From positions 7,627,501-7,691,500 of the forward strand of contig CM050651.1 of assembly GCA_027574665.1 (NCBI GenBank): DNA of 64,000 nucleotides, read 5' to 3'. The notes under the pieces are model-generated. The model ran no database searches, had not been told where the DNA came from, and saw nothing but the letters and a program-made list of their open reading frames with translations. Origin of the DNA: Rhynochetos jubatus (lineage: Eukaryota > Chordata > Aves > Eurypygiformes > Rhynochetidae). The position numbers and the translations under genes were made by a program. This document shows positions 1 through 13,180 of this stretch, one piece after another (positions within the stretch are counted from its first letter, which is position 1; every line of letters begins with the position of its first letter).

Positions 1-1236
1 AAAATTACAAAGTCTTTCAAATCAACATCGATTTTGTAGGCTCAAAAAAGTGCCCGTAATTTTATTATAGTTGACTCAATAGTATTTCTAGCTTCCATCA
101 GAGCTATAAGGAGACATACAGAATAATGCAGAAAGCAGTGTTGTTTAGGTTTTTCTGTATCACCAAATACAAATATATGTGCTTAATGTTCCTCTGATTA
201 TGTTAGGAAACAAACTTCTCTGTCTGGGCCTTTTATTTTTTTGGTTTGGTGTTTGGTTTTTTTTCCCCCTCCTCCAATCTAGGAAGACTTCTGTAGTCAG
301 AATATGCACAACATACTGTAGCAGGGCAAAGTATTTTTAATGAAATAAGAAATTCACACAAATTCATTGTTATTTTTGTCTTGCTTTAGCTCTTAAAACT
401 TGCCTCAAGTTCTGTGAAGTGCTCAAACTTCAAGCAGGATATTTTTCCCAATTAACTGAATTTCATGAAAAACGACAACTGAAACAATGCCTAACATATT
501 CCTGCTTATCTTGCTTACCAAAATACATGGTTTTAAATCACTAAAAATTCATCTCAAGAATTACTTCTGCTAGCTAAAGAAGAATTATCACCATCTAAAT
601 TAAGGAAGAAGTAATAAGAAAGAGGTAGAAACTTAATATTAAGCTACTTTTAAATAAATGCATGAATTCTTTTGAAGTCCAGTCCAAAGTCTGCCCTCTG
701 GCCTGTTTCATTCCACCTGATTTTAGCCAGAGGATTCACCTGAAGTGTAACAGCTGGGAGCCTATGAAGTGGAAAGATGCAGGAATATCTAAAAAGCTTT
801 GAAAAGTACATTGCCTGAATCACCATAAGAAAGCGATGGGGGTGTCTTCTCTTCCAACGTAGGTGCCTAATCTGAGGTGGGAAGAATGAGGGATGAACTC
901 TGTGCAAGCCTTGCCTGATGTTATGCAGAAATGCAGACATGATTCTGTCATGGGATTACCAAATTGTGATAGCCTGTAGATGGAAAAAAGAGTTGAAAAA
1001 AACACCAAAAAGTCTATCACAAAATATCAGCTTCTTACAAAACTTATTCAACTTTATACTCAGTTTCTTCATTCATCAATTAAGTATTATACTGAAGATT
1101 TGAGTTTTAATTTAAAGTATATTGATCTTCAAAACTATAATGAACATTGCTCATAACCAAATAATTATAAGATTAAGCTGAGAATCTCAGCAGCATTTCA
1201 AAGAAAGGTCTAATGCCAAGAGTTCGCTTTTAGAAT
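1..1236. other. AT-rich unique sequence, no gene seen
   Basis: No frame resembles a known protein and no repeat family was recognised. The only local structure is a T/G-rich low-complexity stretch at about 231-274, made of TTTGG-type words followed by a T run and a C run. Overlapping short frames on both strands at 650-1100 have no splice context that I would trust. Confidence 0.6.
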
Positions 1237-1238
1237 GC

Positions 1239-1256
1239 CTAACCCTAACCCTAACC
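1239..1256. repeat. three telomere-type CCCTAA units
   Basis: The 18 bases are three tandem copies of CTAACC, the C-rich vertebrate telomere hexamer. It is followed directly by an AT-rich run with a short (TA)n tract at about 1262-1276. Three units are too few to call an interstitial telomere with confidence. It could be a trace of telomerase-mediated break repair or chance. Confidence 0.5.
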
Positions 1257-1595
1257 ATATTTTATATATATATATAAAAAAATATTTAGCCTATATTTAA
1301 AGAATGGAAAGAACCCAGTAGTGTTGCGTGTTTGAAAAATAATAACGTTTATTTAGGATGCGACTTTTTAGGCAGATACTATTAAAAAATCTTACTTGCA
1401 AATATTATCCTTTTGTTTGGAAAAGAGAAGCTAGAAGATGTTGCTTTTGTACTTTGAGCTTTAGATGTGACCTTAATTGTCATCATTTCACATGTTATTT
1501 AAAAAGAAGTGCAGTTTATAATGGTAAAGAAGTAGGATTTATTCTGTATCTCTTTTTAAAGGAAACATACAACTGAATTGTGTACCTCAGGCTTT

Positions 1596-1624
1596 CCCCT
1601 CCCCCCCCCCCCCCCCCCCCCCCC
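1596..1624. repeat. poly-C tract (C4-T-C24)
   Basis: Four C are followed by T and then 24 uninterrupted C. The minus strand is a G24 run able to form G-quadruplexes, and the C strand could form an i-motif. Long homopolymers of this kind are length-variable and often wrong in assemblies, so the exact count may not be real. The minus-strand open frame at 1587-1790 ends by reading through this tract as poly-glycine and is not a gene. Confidence 0.95.
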
Positions 1625-4600
1625 ATTTTTCTTCTCTGCCAATGTTCTTTTTGATTGCTTGGATACCATATGGTATTATGCCCCTTTTATCTTTTATATG
1701 ACTATCACCTGCAGGCAGTTGCATCTGAGCTTCTGATCCCTGACCACAGCTTCTCCTAAACCGCTGTGAAGCATCAAAAAGATTTAACAAAAGGCCAAAG
1801 AAATGAATGATTTTTTGTTGTTGTTAAAGGATCTTAGTTGACTGTCCAGGTTATCACTGCACTCATAAATGAAAAATGTATTTATTGAGCTTGGTCTAGC
1901 ATCTTGGGCTAGTGCTCCTTATACAGTAATAAATGTCCTCTGGATCAGACCACCATGATGGGCTTTCAATTGAAGATCATTGATTCCAGCAACTCTCTCA
2001 GGTTCGATAATCTCAGTTTAGCTGTAGTCATTTTCTTTATTTTGTTATATCCAGCAGCACATACTGTACCGTTGTGCTTTTCAAGTTGAACTCAGCATGA
2101 ACTCAAGGGTGATATCCTGCTTCTTCAGGGTGGAATTCTATTAAAAATAATGAAATTCTAGTAAATGTGAATTATTGACCATGTTGGGAGTTTCAAAGCT
2201 AATGTTAATTTTTTTTAATTTCCTGCATTTTTCAGTCATTAGTGAAAGAGGGTGCGAGTGCTGTCGATGTTATGATTGGTTATGACACTATAACAGTGAG
2301 CATTTTTGGCTGAGCACCTGACAAATTTGTGCCACTGAGGAAGTTCAGGTTGAAGTGGTATCTTAACAACGCTTGTTTTACTGAAAGTATCTGAGCAGCA
2401 CAATACTATTTAATTATCTCATGTCTGCTGTGTCCAGTTCTGAGCTCAGAATTCTTGCTCAATAGCTCAGCTTCAAGCTTGATTCTACAGTGGCTAGGTG
2501 TGATCAGAGATGACTCTCACCTCGCTGAGGCTGATCTCTGACATCCTGCTCATGTCTTAGTGCTCAAAGTCCACACAACAGCAACTCTTTGTAACGTAGG
2601 CTGTTTTAAGGTGCACTATCACCCAGTTTGCTTTGCCTCGAAATACTTGTCTTAAAATGCACCACAAACTGCAGCAGTTCACAATCTGCATGTCCAGCAG
2701 CTTGGACACCTGTGTGCTGGGTTTGGGATGGATTTGATGTTAGTTGGGTCACTACTTGAGTACTTGGTCCCACTGTTGCTGGGTTTCCTCCTCATCACCC
2801 AAGGCTACTTTGAGAATCATCATTTTTATAAGTCCAGATATCCCAGAGATGGTTGCACTGAAGGGAAAAACTGATTTTAATGAAAAATATGCTTTTAAAA
2901 TACTTTCCCATTGTATTTAATCTTGGAACGTTCAGTGCTGGAGTAAAAATGAAAATAGATATATTATTCTTAGCCTAATCCTTCCATATATTACAAGGAT
3001 TCTGTTGCTTTTTCCACTTGTTCTTGGATTGTATTTATAAAACTATCTTAACAAGGTATCACAATAAAAGAGTCTCCAGCTGACAATAATCTCTCGCTCA
3101 GTATTATTTTAGATTTTCTCTGATATGCTGAACTTTGACAAGAATATAACCAGATAACACTGGTGACATTTTGTTCTTCATTTGCAAGAGAAGAGAAAGG
3201 GGGGCAAATAATTATCGTATCTTATGTGTTGAAAAAATACTTATTTTTAACTGAGAGGCTCTCTTGTGTGACTTTCTGCTTTGTATTATCAGAAGCACTG
3301 AAGCATTTCCCTGTCTTTTCCTTTACAAAACATTCTTGTTTCCTTGTTTAGACCACGTTCAGAACTGCTGATCTGAGATTCATCTTGGCTGGTATTATGT
3401 TTTAATGCTACATGTCAAAGCGAGTGTCTCGGCTTGCCTGTTATAAACCCTTGAGCGTGTCCTTGGCAAACCAGGTATTTCAAGAAACCAAAACTCGCCA
3501 CAACTGAGCAGTTGTGTTTGGTTATGACAATTCTTTCTTTGCTTGCTCTTCCAAACCTTCACCAGACACCAGATACAAATAAGGCTCTTATCGGAAGTTT
3601 GTAACGTAGTGGTGACCGAAGATAAGAGAGGCGACTTATCTGTGTGAGCCTGGTGGAGTGCATGTTTAAACTGAAGGGACGTCACAAAACTTGTTACTTC
3701 TTCCACAAAATGATCGAAAAAGGCCCTGAGTTTTTTCTTCATGTGATTTAATGGGATAGTTTCCTTATGATTTCTTTGATATTCCTAATATTGTGCTTTT
3801 TTCTCTGGAGAACTACAAAACCAGTCATTTCCACTTTTTTATTTCTTTCAAAGCATGCTTGCTACAATGGATGAAAACACACTCCCCATTGCAATTATGG
3901 TCATAACTTTAAGTAGTTTGATTGTGGGGAAAAACATATTATCCAACCTAAAATTTCTAAAATTTGATTTTGAAAAATGGCTGAAATCTTTATTTTAATG
4001 TCAGCAATGAACGGTCTTCATGAACTTCACGCCACAGTAATTCTTCCAGAAAACAAAAGTAAATGTACAACAAAACATACTATACTGTAATTGTATATAG
4101 TCATTAAAGAAAATAAAACCAAAATTGAACTATACCTTTTGTAACAGCCCCATTGAATTAAAGCTCGCGTTTGAGAGCTTTCATGGTGCATAGACAGGAC
4201 AGCGTTAATGCGTCTGTGTAAGCAATACTGTACATCTATCTGTCTGGATATATGATCATGAGCTGCGGATTGTTTATTGTCAAAGGCTGAGTGGCTAATA
4301 AATGCTGGCAATGGCTTGGATTCACTGGAATGCTGCACAGCTGCAGCATTAGTCAGACTTTCCCTTTTCTGAATTCTGTAATCCCTTCAATATTGCATTA
4401 AATATGTTTTCAATATTTATCTGGATAAAAATATGCTGAATATTGCAACTGTTTAATTCTGATGTTTGTCACGTAGGAAATCTGTGTAAGGCAGAAGGTA
4501 ACGTTTTTATTGCTAAAAACTAATGCAGCAGCTTCTTGCATTGTTTGGTGGTTGGTAGACTTGCACTCGGGCTGTTTACAGCATTTGGTAAGCCTTTGTG

Positions 4601-7031
4601 ATTGCTCAGAGGTGGAGGCATGTCAGAAGTTCTGAAGCCAAATTTCAGGCCTTAGTGCTTGGCTGAACTCACTGAACTGACCCATCACCCTACACGAGAA
4701 TCGGAGTTCCTATAGATTTTGGTGTCAGTAGAATTTAGTGGATGGATTCTGGATTTGTTATACTTCATAGTCCAAATACTTGACAAGCCAGGAGTCGGAA
4801 TGGTTTATTAATATGTCACTATTTTTTATTAGTTTTCCTAAACGATCAGCCGGTCTATTGTTAGCTGATCTATTGTCTGTCTCCCAACTTCTTTTGAAAC
4901 AATTTTTATCTATGAACCAGATTATTTGGATAACAGTGATTGCAATTAATGGTGTGGGAGCAGGGAAATATGCTCCCCTTATGTTGTGGGTTCAGAATTA
5001 AGACAGGGAATCCAAACACATGCAGTTCAAGTTAACCACATGGTCTAATGCAGTTCTGGCGATGCTGAAGCTCACTGTGTCCATGTGTTTCCACCAGCAA
5101 TTACTTTCCCAGCTGTTGTTGAAAAAAATGAAAGTGTACTAAATGGAATGGATTGTAGGCACCAAAGGTAACCCATTGCTGCTTGGGATGATTGCTTTAG
5201 ACATTAGCCTGACCTGGAAACAAGTGGGCTGTAGGTATTAGGAATAGAGAAGGTCATTAAAAAATCATATTCAAATTCGCAGTATTTTTTTGTACTTTTT
5301 TGCCCAGCTGCATTAGTAATAGCTTGATCAGACTTAAGCAAAAAGCCTATTGAATCCATTAGCTTTAGGTCACTGATTCCAGCAGATTAACAGTAGCAGA
5401 AATATGCATTAAGTGAAGGATGAATTGCTGGTGTCTGTCTTCTAACTACTTCCAGTGGTCGCCTTGCAGTTAAAGCTAATTTCAAACACTTACAGCAGTC
5501 ACAGCGGCACCAAGGGAGTGGGTCATGGAGACTAAACCATGCATTCATCCTGAAGTGGTCCCTTAAGGAAAAGGTGGGAGAGTGTTGGGGAAGCTTGAAT
5601 GAAAGTTGCTCCCATTCTCTGGAAATGTAGAAAGCTTTAGGAACCAGAACTGGTGACACCCTCTGGATTGTACAAAAACCCCACGTTTGACTGAACTGTT
5701 GCAAGCATTCATTGAAATGTAAGTTGAAATTAATACATAATAACCCCATAACATAAGCTTGCGTTGCTTTATCGCATTATCTCTTTATGATGAAGTCTTT
5801 TCATCCAGTCTCTTGACAGCGACTCACTGGCAAAACATTTTCAGTGACTCAAATAAACAGAAAAATTGAATACTATTTTCTTTGTTCAAGAGGAAACAAA
5901 AAAACTGAAAAGAACATAAACCTTGTTGTCTCTCTGTATTTGGATTTTGGCTTTCCAGTATTTTCAAGTACACAAAGCAGTTTCTCATCCCATGCCACTT
6001 TACAAAATATTGATAGCTGCGTATCTTTCCCATCAGCTTATTATGCAATGTGTGATATTTGGTCTTTTTACCCAGAACAATGACTTCTCTTGTAGTAATA
6101 GCTCAAGAAGTAATGAACCACAGCCTATTACAGACACTGCATTTTCTTTCAAATGAGAAGAATGACGGCTATAGAAGATGTTCTGCTCTTGATAGCAAAA
6201 ATATATAGATATTTTATTATATTCCTATTGAGTTGAAAGTCACAGCACAGTCAACCTAACAATTTTCTTGTTTGCAGAACACTGTATACAAATTTTTATG
6301 TGGCTTGTTTATTTGTTTCAAGATTGGTGTCAAAAATGCAAAGATAAGTCCAGGGAACTGAGAATATTAGGTAGCTGCCAGGTGAAAAGGGCTACATGTG
6401 CTGGTAACTTATCTTCACCATAGCATGGGATGTGTCTGATCAACTGGAAAGCTGAGAGATGTACCACAATTATACAAGTAAGATATGAAGAAACATTGAG
6501 TAATACGCATATTTGCAACCCCCTGCCTTGGCAGGTCACCAGTGCTGTCGTCAAAGTTACAGCTTAGTGAGCAACTTTTACATCACTGTCCTCTCTAGTA
6601 ACGTCACAGACCCCAGTCCACATGGACTCTTTTGCTGCCATGTCACATTAATTTAATTGGGTTTCCACTGTCACACAGCAGCTGCTTTTGATATTGGCCA
6701 ATCAACATTCTTCTCACTCAGCAAACATGTTTTGCATTATGTTTTCCCCAGATCAACAGACATTCATTTTTCTATCAGATGAAATGTTCAGCCCTTATTC
6801 TCAAGTGCTGCAGGCTCCTTTCTCTCAGTTGTTCTTGCTTTCTGGCTGCATAATATTTTCCCAATCAAATATTTCTTCCGGCTTTTATTCAGAAGCTACC
6901 ACTTGCATATCAGTGTGAGAGATGTGAAATAAAGTTTAGGTTATTACTAAGTGTTGTAGCATTCCTTAAGGCATCTCTTCCCTCCATCATACACAAATTT
7001 ATGGGTTAATATTAATCGTTATCATTTGTTT
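1625..7031. other. AT-rich unique sequence, no supported gene
   Basis: Frames up to 120 codons occur on both strands (for example 3395-3742 and 5387-5749, both minus) but none shows a recognisable domain, and they overlap each other in several frames as chance frames do. An imperfect hairpin lies at 3585-3628, where CTCTTATC pairs with GATAAGAG with a three-base bulge before a CGG/CCG pair. At about 6640-6720 a TTAATTTAATT word, an E-box core CAGCTG and a CCAAT word lie close together, but nothing shows they act. Confidence 0.6.
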
Positions 7032-7583
7032 ATGGTCAAGGAGACACTGACCTCCCCTGGGATTTATAGTCCTTGTCTCAAACAGCATGTTTTGTTTGGC
7101 ACGATTTGCTGTTTTTCTATCTACTCTGCTATTCTATGGCTCTGTCAGCACATACTGACTGCGGGTGAGTGTGGCGATAAGCAGGGGATGGGTGGGGGGA
7201 TTGCTTGCCCCCTCACAGTGCTCAGGTCTCCAGCTGCCTGCAATGACACTCACAGAAGCACAACCTTGTGCCTGTGCTGGGGTGGTCTACGGAGCTGGGA
7301 AGGATCAGGCCGCACTCGCCACCACCCCAGCGTACCCATGCAGGCAGCCTTTGGAGACTTTCAAGCAGCGTGTTTGGGCAGATCATATCGCACGGCTTTG
7401 ACCTTAGCTGAGGAGACCACCAATTATTTAGTTATGGAAAAATGTTGCACAAGAATAGGATGGAAGAATTGTGCAACGGACAAATGCTGTTATTCAAAGA
7501 TAGGTATCTGTAATATTTTGTTCAGTTTGGGTCCACTTTTGTACATACACAAAGCAGCTGGTCTGCACCTGGTTTGTATCTAA
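7032..7583 (+). other. longest open reading frame in the window, unassigned
   Basis: The frame runs 183 codons from the first ATG at 7032 to TAA. It lies over a locally GC-richer patch (about 7160-7400), where stop codons are rarer. No signal peptide, domain or family was recognised. The C-terminal part is cysteine-rich, with two CC pairs around the motif KCCTRIGWKNC, but no known cysteine scaffold fits. A good splice-donor word (CGG then GTGAGT, GT at 7165-7166) and a pyrimidine-rich stretch ending in CAG near 7218 lie inside the frame, so even if transcribed it need not be read straight through. A second frame is open over 7165-7401. I regard it as probably chance. Confidence 0.12.
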
Positions 7584-10500
7584 AAAGACCTTTCCTCATG
7601 CATAAGTACATGACTGAAAATAACTTTGCCAGTCTAATCTACTTACACTCATAAAACCTCAACGTCAGTGCAGGTACCCTGGAATAAGGGATGAAGAAAT
7701 TTGAAGAAAGTTTTAATGCACAATTATTTTATATTTACATTATTAAAAGTGCAGTTTACGCCAAGAATGTGTATAGGCAGACTTTGTTTGGGGGGTTGAA
7801 AACATAATTTCATGTTTACTTTTCTGTCTGGAAGGTGGTTGCTGAATCCCGACAATCACTACATAGTCTGGCTGTTGAGCTTTCAATAGTAGCTGTTCTT
7901 ATTGCCAGTCTGGATTTTCAATAACCAGATTCAAGTTACAATTAAGGAAAAACAGAAGACGCCTAATAGAAAAAAGGAGGTTCCATGAAAATAAAACTAT
8001 TAGGGTTAGATAACTCCTTGTAGATTTTTTTTTTTTCGTAGTGTCTTATTTTTGTGATTGGAAGTCACCTTTCTGAAAGACAGAAGCAATGAGTTTGCCT
8101 TTTAGGTTCACTGTAGTCAGCAATATAGGCCTTCAAATATTCATTTCTCTGTGAGCATGGTCAGGAATGAAATGTCTTTCCTTTGCAGTCCACCTGCCTT
8201 ATTTAAACCACAGACTGCATTTTTTCTCTTTTCGTATAGTACTGCTGCATAATTGTCAAAACCATCTCTTCCATCCCAGGGAAGAAAAGGAAATAATGGC
8301 TACTTGCCACTGGGCTTAAACAGAGGTTTTTAATAGGAAACCTACATTTTACTTAGGAGAATAACATCATGTGGCAGGGCTGTGGCAACAATAACACCTC
8401 TACTGCCAGAAAACGCCTAACTTGGGTGGCTCAGATGGTCCCAAATATTTAAGAGCATTTTTCTTATGTTGTAAATTCCCTGTGGTACATTATTTTCTAC
8501 TGAGAGCTAATACCTACCCTTCTGTAAAGCAACTGGTCTTAAGTTTATTAGCTTGCAAGACAGAAAAACAACAGACACATATCACTGACATTTAACAAAG
8601 ATATCTTTCATGAGTTTCTGTATTTTTTCATATGCACCACACATTTCTCTTTAGTTAGAAAAACACATTTTGAACCACATTCTGAGCAACTTCTTATGAA
8701 GCAAAGCACATTTTCCAAAAGTCCTTAATGCCTCAACAAATACCAAGTCCCTCTTCAGAAAGTTCTGGAAGTTTTTTGCAAAAGAAATAACGTCAGCTTC
8801 CCCAGTGAAAGCTGTTTCACCCTTGCCGCAGCAGCCATACTATTTTCCTTGGCATCATGGGAGAACATCATCATATTCCTGCACTGAAGTGGAAATGATT
8901 GCACAAATGATTTTCATGTGAATGTGACTTCTTCAGACAGTATAAATCCCTATTCACAGTTCTTTAAAAGTATATATATTTTTTTTTTCTTTTGAGTGGA
9001 GGTGTAGGTCACAAGAAGATGATGCACGTGATTGCTCTAGAGCAAAATTCGGAGTGACAGTACATTTTGGTGATTAAATAAAAGATCTTTCTACTAGCTG
9101 GATACATCGTGTGGGTAGGTGATATGTACAGACGGTGGTCCGGTCAAAGATGAATATTTTTGTTCTGGAAGGAGTCCGCTTTTAGATAATATTTTTAGTC
9201 GGAGTAAAGTGAGACTGTAAGGAGATAAAAACGACCCTCAGCTCCTGTATTTTTGATAGGCAAATCTGTACAAATTACCTGGTACTCACTGACACAGAGC
9301 ACATTAGTGCTGGTTGGCTCTTAGAGTTACCACCTCCTCTTGAAATAACAGCAAGTCACGTGAACTTGCCAAGACCATAGTAAACAGAAGGTGCTGGGGA
9401 AAACATAGGTGGGAAAGGATGTCATGTTTGGTGAAATTATTTCTATTTTATACTGGCCTGTACAATTTTTGGAATGTGAATTATGGTGTGCAAGGAAGAA
9501 TTTGAAAAATTGCTCCTCCCAAGTGACTCAAGTTTTGAGTTGAACCATGTGGAACTTCAAAAGCTGAAGCTGAATGTTGTGAAAGTCCTCCTCGAGGGCC
9601 TGGGACTCTATTGAAGTCGTGGCAAAAGTTTTGTTAGCTTAAACGGGAACAGGAACAAGCCTGTGATTATTCTTTTTTAAAGTCCATGAAGAAGTCCAAA
9701 TACCAGTTGCCCTGACTAGCAATTACAAAAATTAAAAGGAGAACAATAGTTGTATGTCCTGGAATGTCAATATTAATGGTGTGCACTGCAATCCCTGTCT
9801 GGGTGGTACATTAGAGGACAAGGAACTGGGAGAAAAAAATAAATCAGAAATGGTCCAAGATTCATGCTAAAGTGAAGGGGTTATGTCTAGGACTTAGGAG
9901 GGGGAATGCTGGTGTTTTATAGTCAAACAGTTTCATATGACTTACAAGGAACGTGTATATTTCTGTCTTTATTGGCTCACCTACTTAAAGGTGCAAAAGG
10001 CACAGTGTTTTATTATCAGTGTGCCAGAGGAGCTTCAGCTGTAAGCAGGTGAAATAGGTGTCCCTGCATTATCCACAAGAAGAACAGGCATCTGACAGAA
10101 AGCTCTCCTGCTTCTTCACCCTCTTCTGCTCCAAAACTTTGACATGTCAAAATGTTAACTTTTTTTTCTGGATGGGTGGCTGTTGCTAATTTGGATAGAA
10201 ATTATTTGGCTACTATACTTGTGGAAAAAAGCATAGAACATTGGGAAACATTTGCAAAATGTGGATAGTACAGCCCTGGTTTTATTTGGACAGTTTCCCA
10301 GGCACTGCAGAAATGGAAGCATGATGCTTTTACACTTTGAATTTGAAATGAAATAGCTTTTTAGGGGTGTTTCAGAGTACCACATCTAGAATCTGGCATT
10401 CAGGGTGCTTAGAAAAATGTGCTTTTCTCTTTCAGTCTGCCACTAGGAGTGAAGTTGGCAAACAGCAGAAAAGGCTTTCTAAGATTTGGTGAATATTCAT

Positions 10501-12639
10501 GTGAAAAATGTAAACCTGGGATTCCACGTAGTATTAATACACTGAAGGTGTTCCAGGCAGCCTTATAGGATACACTTGCCATTTACACATTGTTTAATTG
10601 CTGTCTTATAACACAGCAGATCCAGTATTTACCCTGTTTTGGATTATTTTATAACTACACCAAATTCAGACTTTAGAGGATCTTGAGTCACAGATTGTTT
10701 TGTCTTAAAATCCGCAAGAACTCTGGTGACGTAAACTGTTTTAATGGATAAACACTGCTGCTATTTACAGTATTTTATCTATGAATATGACCCTTAGATT
10801 TGTAGGAATTTCTGTCTGAGGGAACCCAAGGGGACACATTTACATATTTACAAATTTCGTATAAGGGCAGGTTGAATGTTGAAAGTCTTTACGCTCGTTA
10901 TTGATGGAGAATAGTAAAGGTGACAAAATAATGGTGCCTGTAAAAGAGGGTGGAGATGTGTTCTCAGGTCCATGTGTATCTTGTCCCTGTCCACCCTGCA
11001 GCAGTTATTCCAGTCAGTGGAGAGTTTCTTTCTCTAGCACTGTAGACTCACTTTCATCCAGCCCCTAACTCTACAGAAGATTGTGACAGGAGTAGAAAAG
11101 GGATATTTGGGAGTATTATGCCTCTGCCCACCTTTTTTTCCAATTTCCTAAGTACTTATCTTTTTGTCATTTTTCAAGTGCCTTCAACAATAATTTTGAA
11201 GGTCTATTGATTTAGAATAAAATGTGACTAACACTATTTGCAGAGTACTTGAAAATTATAGTCCAGAGTGTCTTCTGCTTTATGCAGTCGCTAAACAAAC
11301 ACAAAAAGTCTTGCTTCCTCTGGCCCGCTCAAGCAGCAGTAAGGTCAACAAAGCTGGGGAAGCTGGGGAGGAGAAGGGGGCAAAAATAGCTTTAAATCTG
11401 GGGAACTTCTTTCAAAAACTTTTTAAAAAGCTTTTTCAAAAATATGCCTGGAGGAAACATTCATGTAGTTGACTGGAGACAATTTACAGATTGTGGAGGT
11501 AAACTTGGGGCATGCACTCAGTCCCTTATCTGCCTACACATACTGCTCACCTGGGTTTAATAGGTGCTATATTAATCATGGGTAAACAGTCCTGTATGTG
11601 TGGTTGGCCAAATAGTTCTGCTTTGACTAGTACACATCCTAGTCCAATTAAAAAATTAATTTGATACTGCCACCAAATACAATGGTTTACTGTAATAGAG
11701 AATGCAGTTTCTAATTTGAAACTGTTGTATAAATGCAGAGAAGTATTTGATGAAGGGTTTCACATACCATGTGAAAGAGAAGAAAAAAGCATATTTCAGA
11801 TGTTTCCCAATTTGTTTTTTAAAAATTGTAGCATAGTTTTAAGTTGTTTTAAAACTCTGAACTTTTAAAAAAACCCACATTGTGTTCATAAATATTTTTC
11901 CCCTTTTTTTTGGTTTCATTTATCCATTTTCAAAAGTAAATTGATTTCTGATAAAATGCAACTAATGCTATGTATAGTTTATAAATGTAAGGATTATGGT
12001 CTTGAGTTTCAAAATCCTGGAGTTAAAATATTTATTCAGATGAGTCTCTCTAGCAGAATATGTTTTAATTCTTTCCTTTGCATTGCTAGCATACAACAAA
12101 ACCTCCCCCTTGAAATTCACCAATCTACTTCTATTCATTTTCCAGCCTGTGAAAAAAATAAATGGAATTTACGTGTGTGTAGTTGTTGCTCAGCAGTGAC
12201 TTCCAGTTATTACTTCATGCTACAAATAACAGATTGAGCTAAAGACCTTCAAAGGCAGTTATGTATGGTTATACTGTCCTCAGCCCCTAAAAGGGGACAA
12301 AATTCATGCAGTGCTGAGTGGGTAAACAGTATGTGACGTGGACAAAGGGTTTACGCTTGGGAAAGGCAAAATGAAGACTTAAAATGTTTAGGCTTTCCAC
12401 CTTTCTTTTACTCTGTGTCGTTGAGCATTAAGAATTGATACATATAAAACCCCTGTGTACTTGTGAGAAATCTATTTTAAACTGTTGGCAGGACAAGGAA
12501 AATGGTGTGTGCTACCGTAACATAATATTAACTTCACAGGAACCGATAGCAGGTTGTGTTTTGTGCACTGGAGCCACTTCTAACATATATCTATAGTCAA
12601 CTGTTTATAAAGGTGCACTCTGGGTTCTGGTTCTGGGTT
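7584..12639. other. AT-rich unique sequence, no gene seen
   Basis: No open frame over about 100 codons and no repeat family was recognised. A TTAGGGTTAG word occurs near 8000 and T runs occur near 8027 and 8980. Frames at 11224-11472 and 11941-12237 (plus strand) have no recognisable domain. Confidence 0.6.
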
Positions 12640-13180
12640 GTTACAGGAAAATAATTAATTTTCTTTCCTGAAATTGGAAAACTTCAATATGCAGAGAATC
12701 CTGCCGAGACTGTTGAACACGCGTAAGCACGTCAATATATCAGCTGCAGTAGAAAGGTTAATAAAAATATATTCCATAGTTATAATGAACTCAGTTTTTT
12801 TCCACAGAACAGCACTATAAATGGCATTATCACTATACCTGGAATCGCCATTTGCACGTTATATAGGCCTGAAACAACTGGGGACGTTTATTTCCCCTCA
12901 CTGTAGTAGTCTGTAAATGGAGTGACACCATTAATGGTAGAGTCTATAAATGAGTGATAATTATGTGACCAGATTGAGTCAAATGGGATGAGTTCTCATT
13001 TTACTTTAATTGGTAACTTCAGTTCATACTTGACAGCACAAAATAATTAATGGCAGCAACAATTAATAATTGCGAAATACACATTGTAAATGATACTTTC
13101 AGAGTTTTATGTGTGTGATAGGAATTTATAGCATGATAAATTACCTAGGGGAAATTGGGTTTAAGTTTTTTCATATTTTT
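12640..13180. promoter_or_regulatory. candidate AT-rich enhancer with homeodomain-type motif cluster
   Basis: Within about 540 bases there are several TAATTA/ATTAAT words (near 12651, 12931 and 13043), a perfect 12-bp palindrome ACCATTAATGGT at 12927-12938, a second ATTAATGG at about 13045, and an AACAATTAATAATTG word at about 13058 that combines a SOX-type AACAAT with homeodomain cores. Such clustering in gene-poor DNA is typical of conserved developmental enhancers of vertebrates. AT-rich DNA produces such words by chance, so the call is an inference. No conservation data were available. Confidence 0.25.

Noticed and set aside
9484-9615. 43-codon leucine-rich plus-strand frame
   Set aside because: Looked protein-like but too short, with no splice sites that frame it and no known match.
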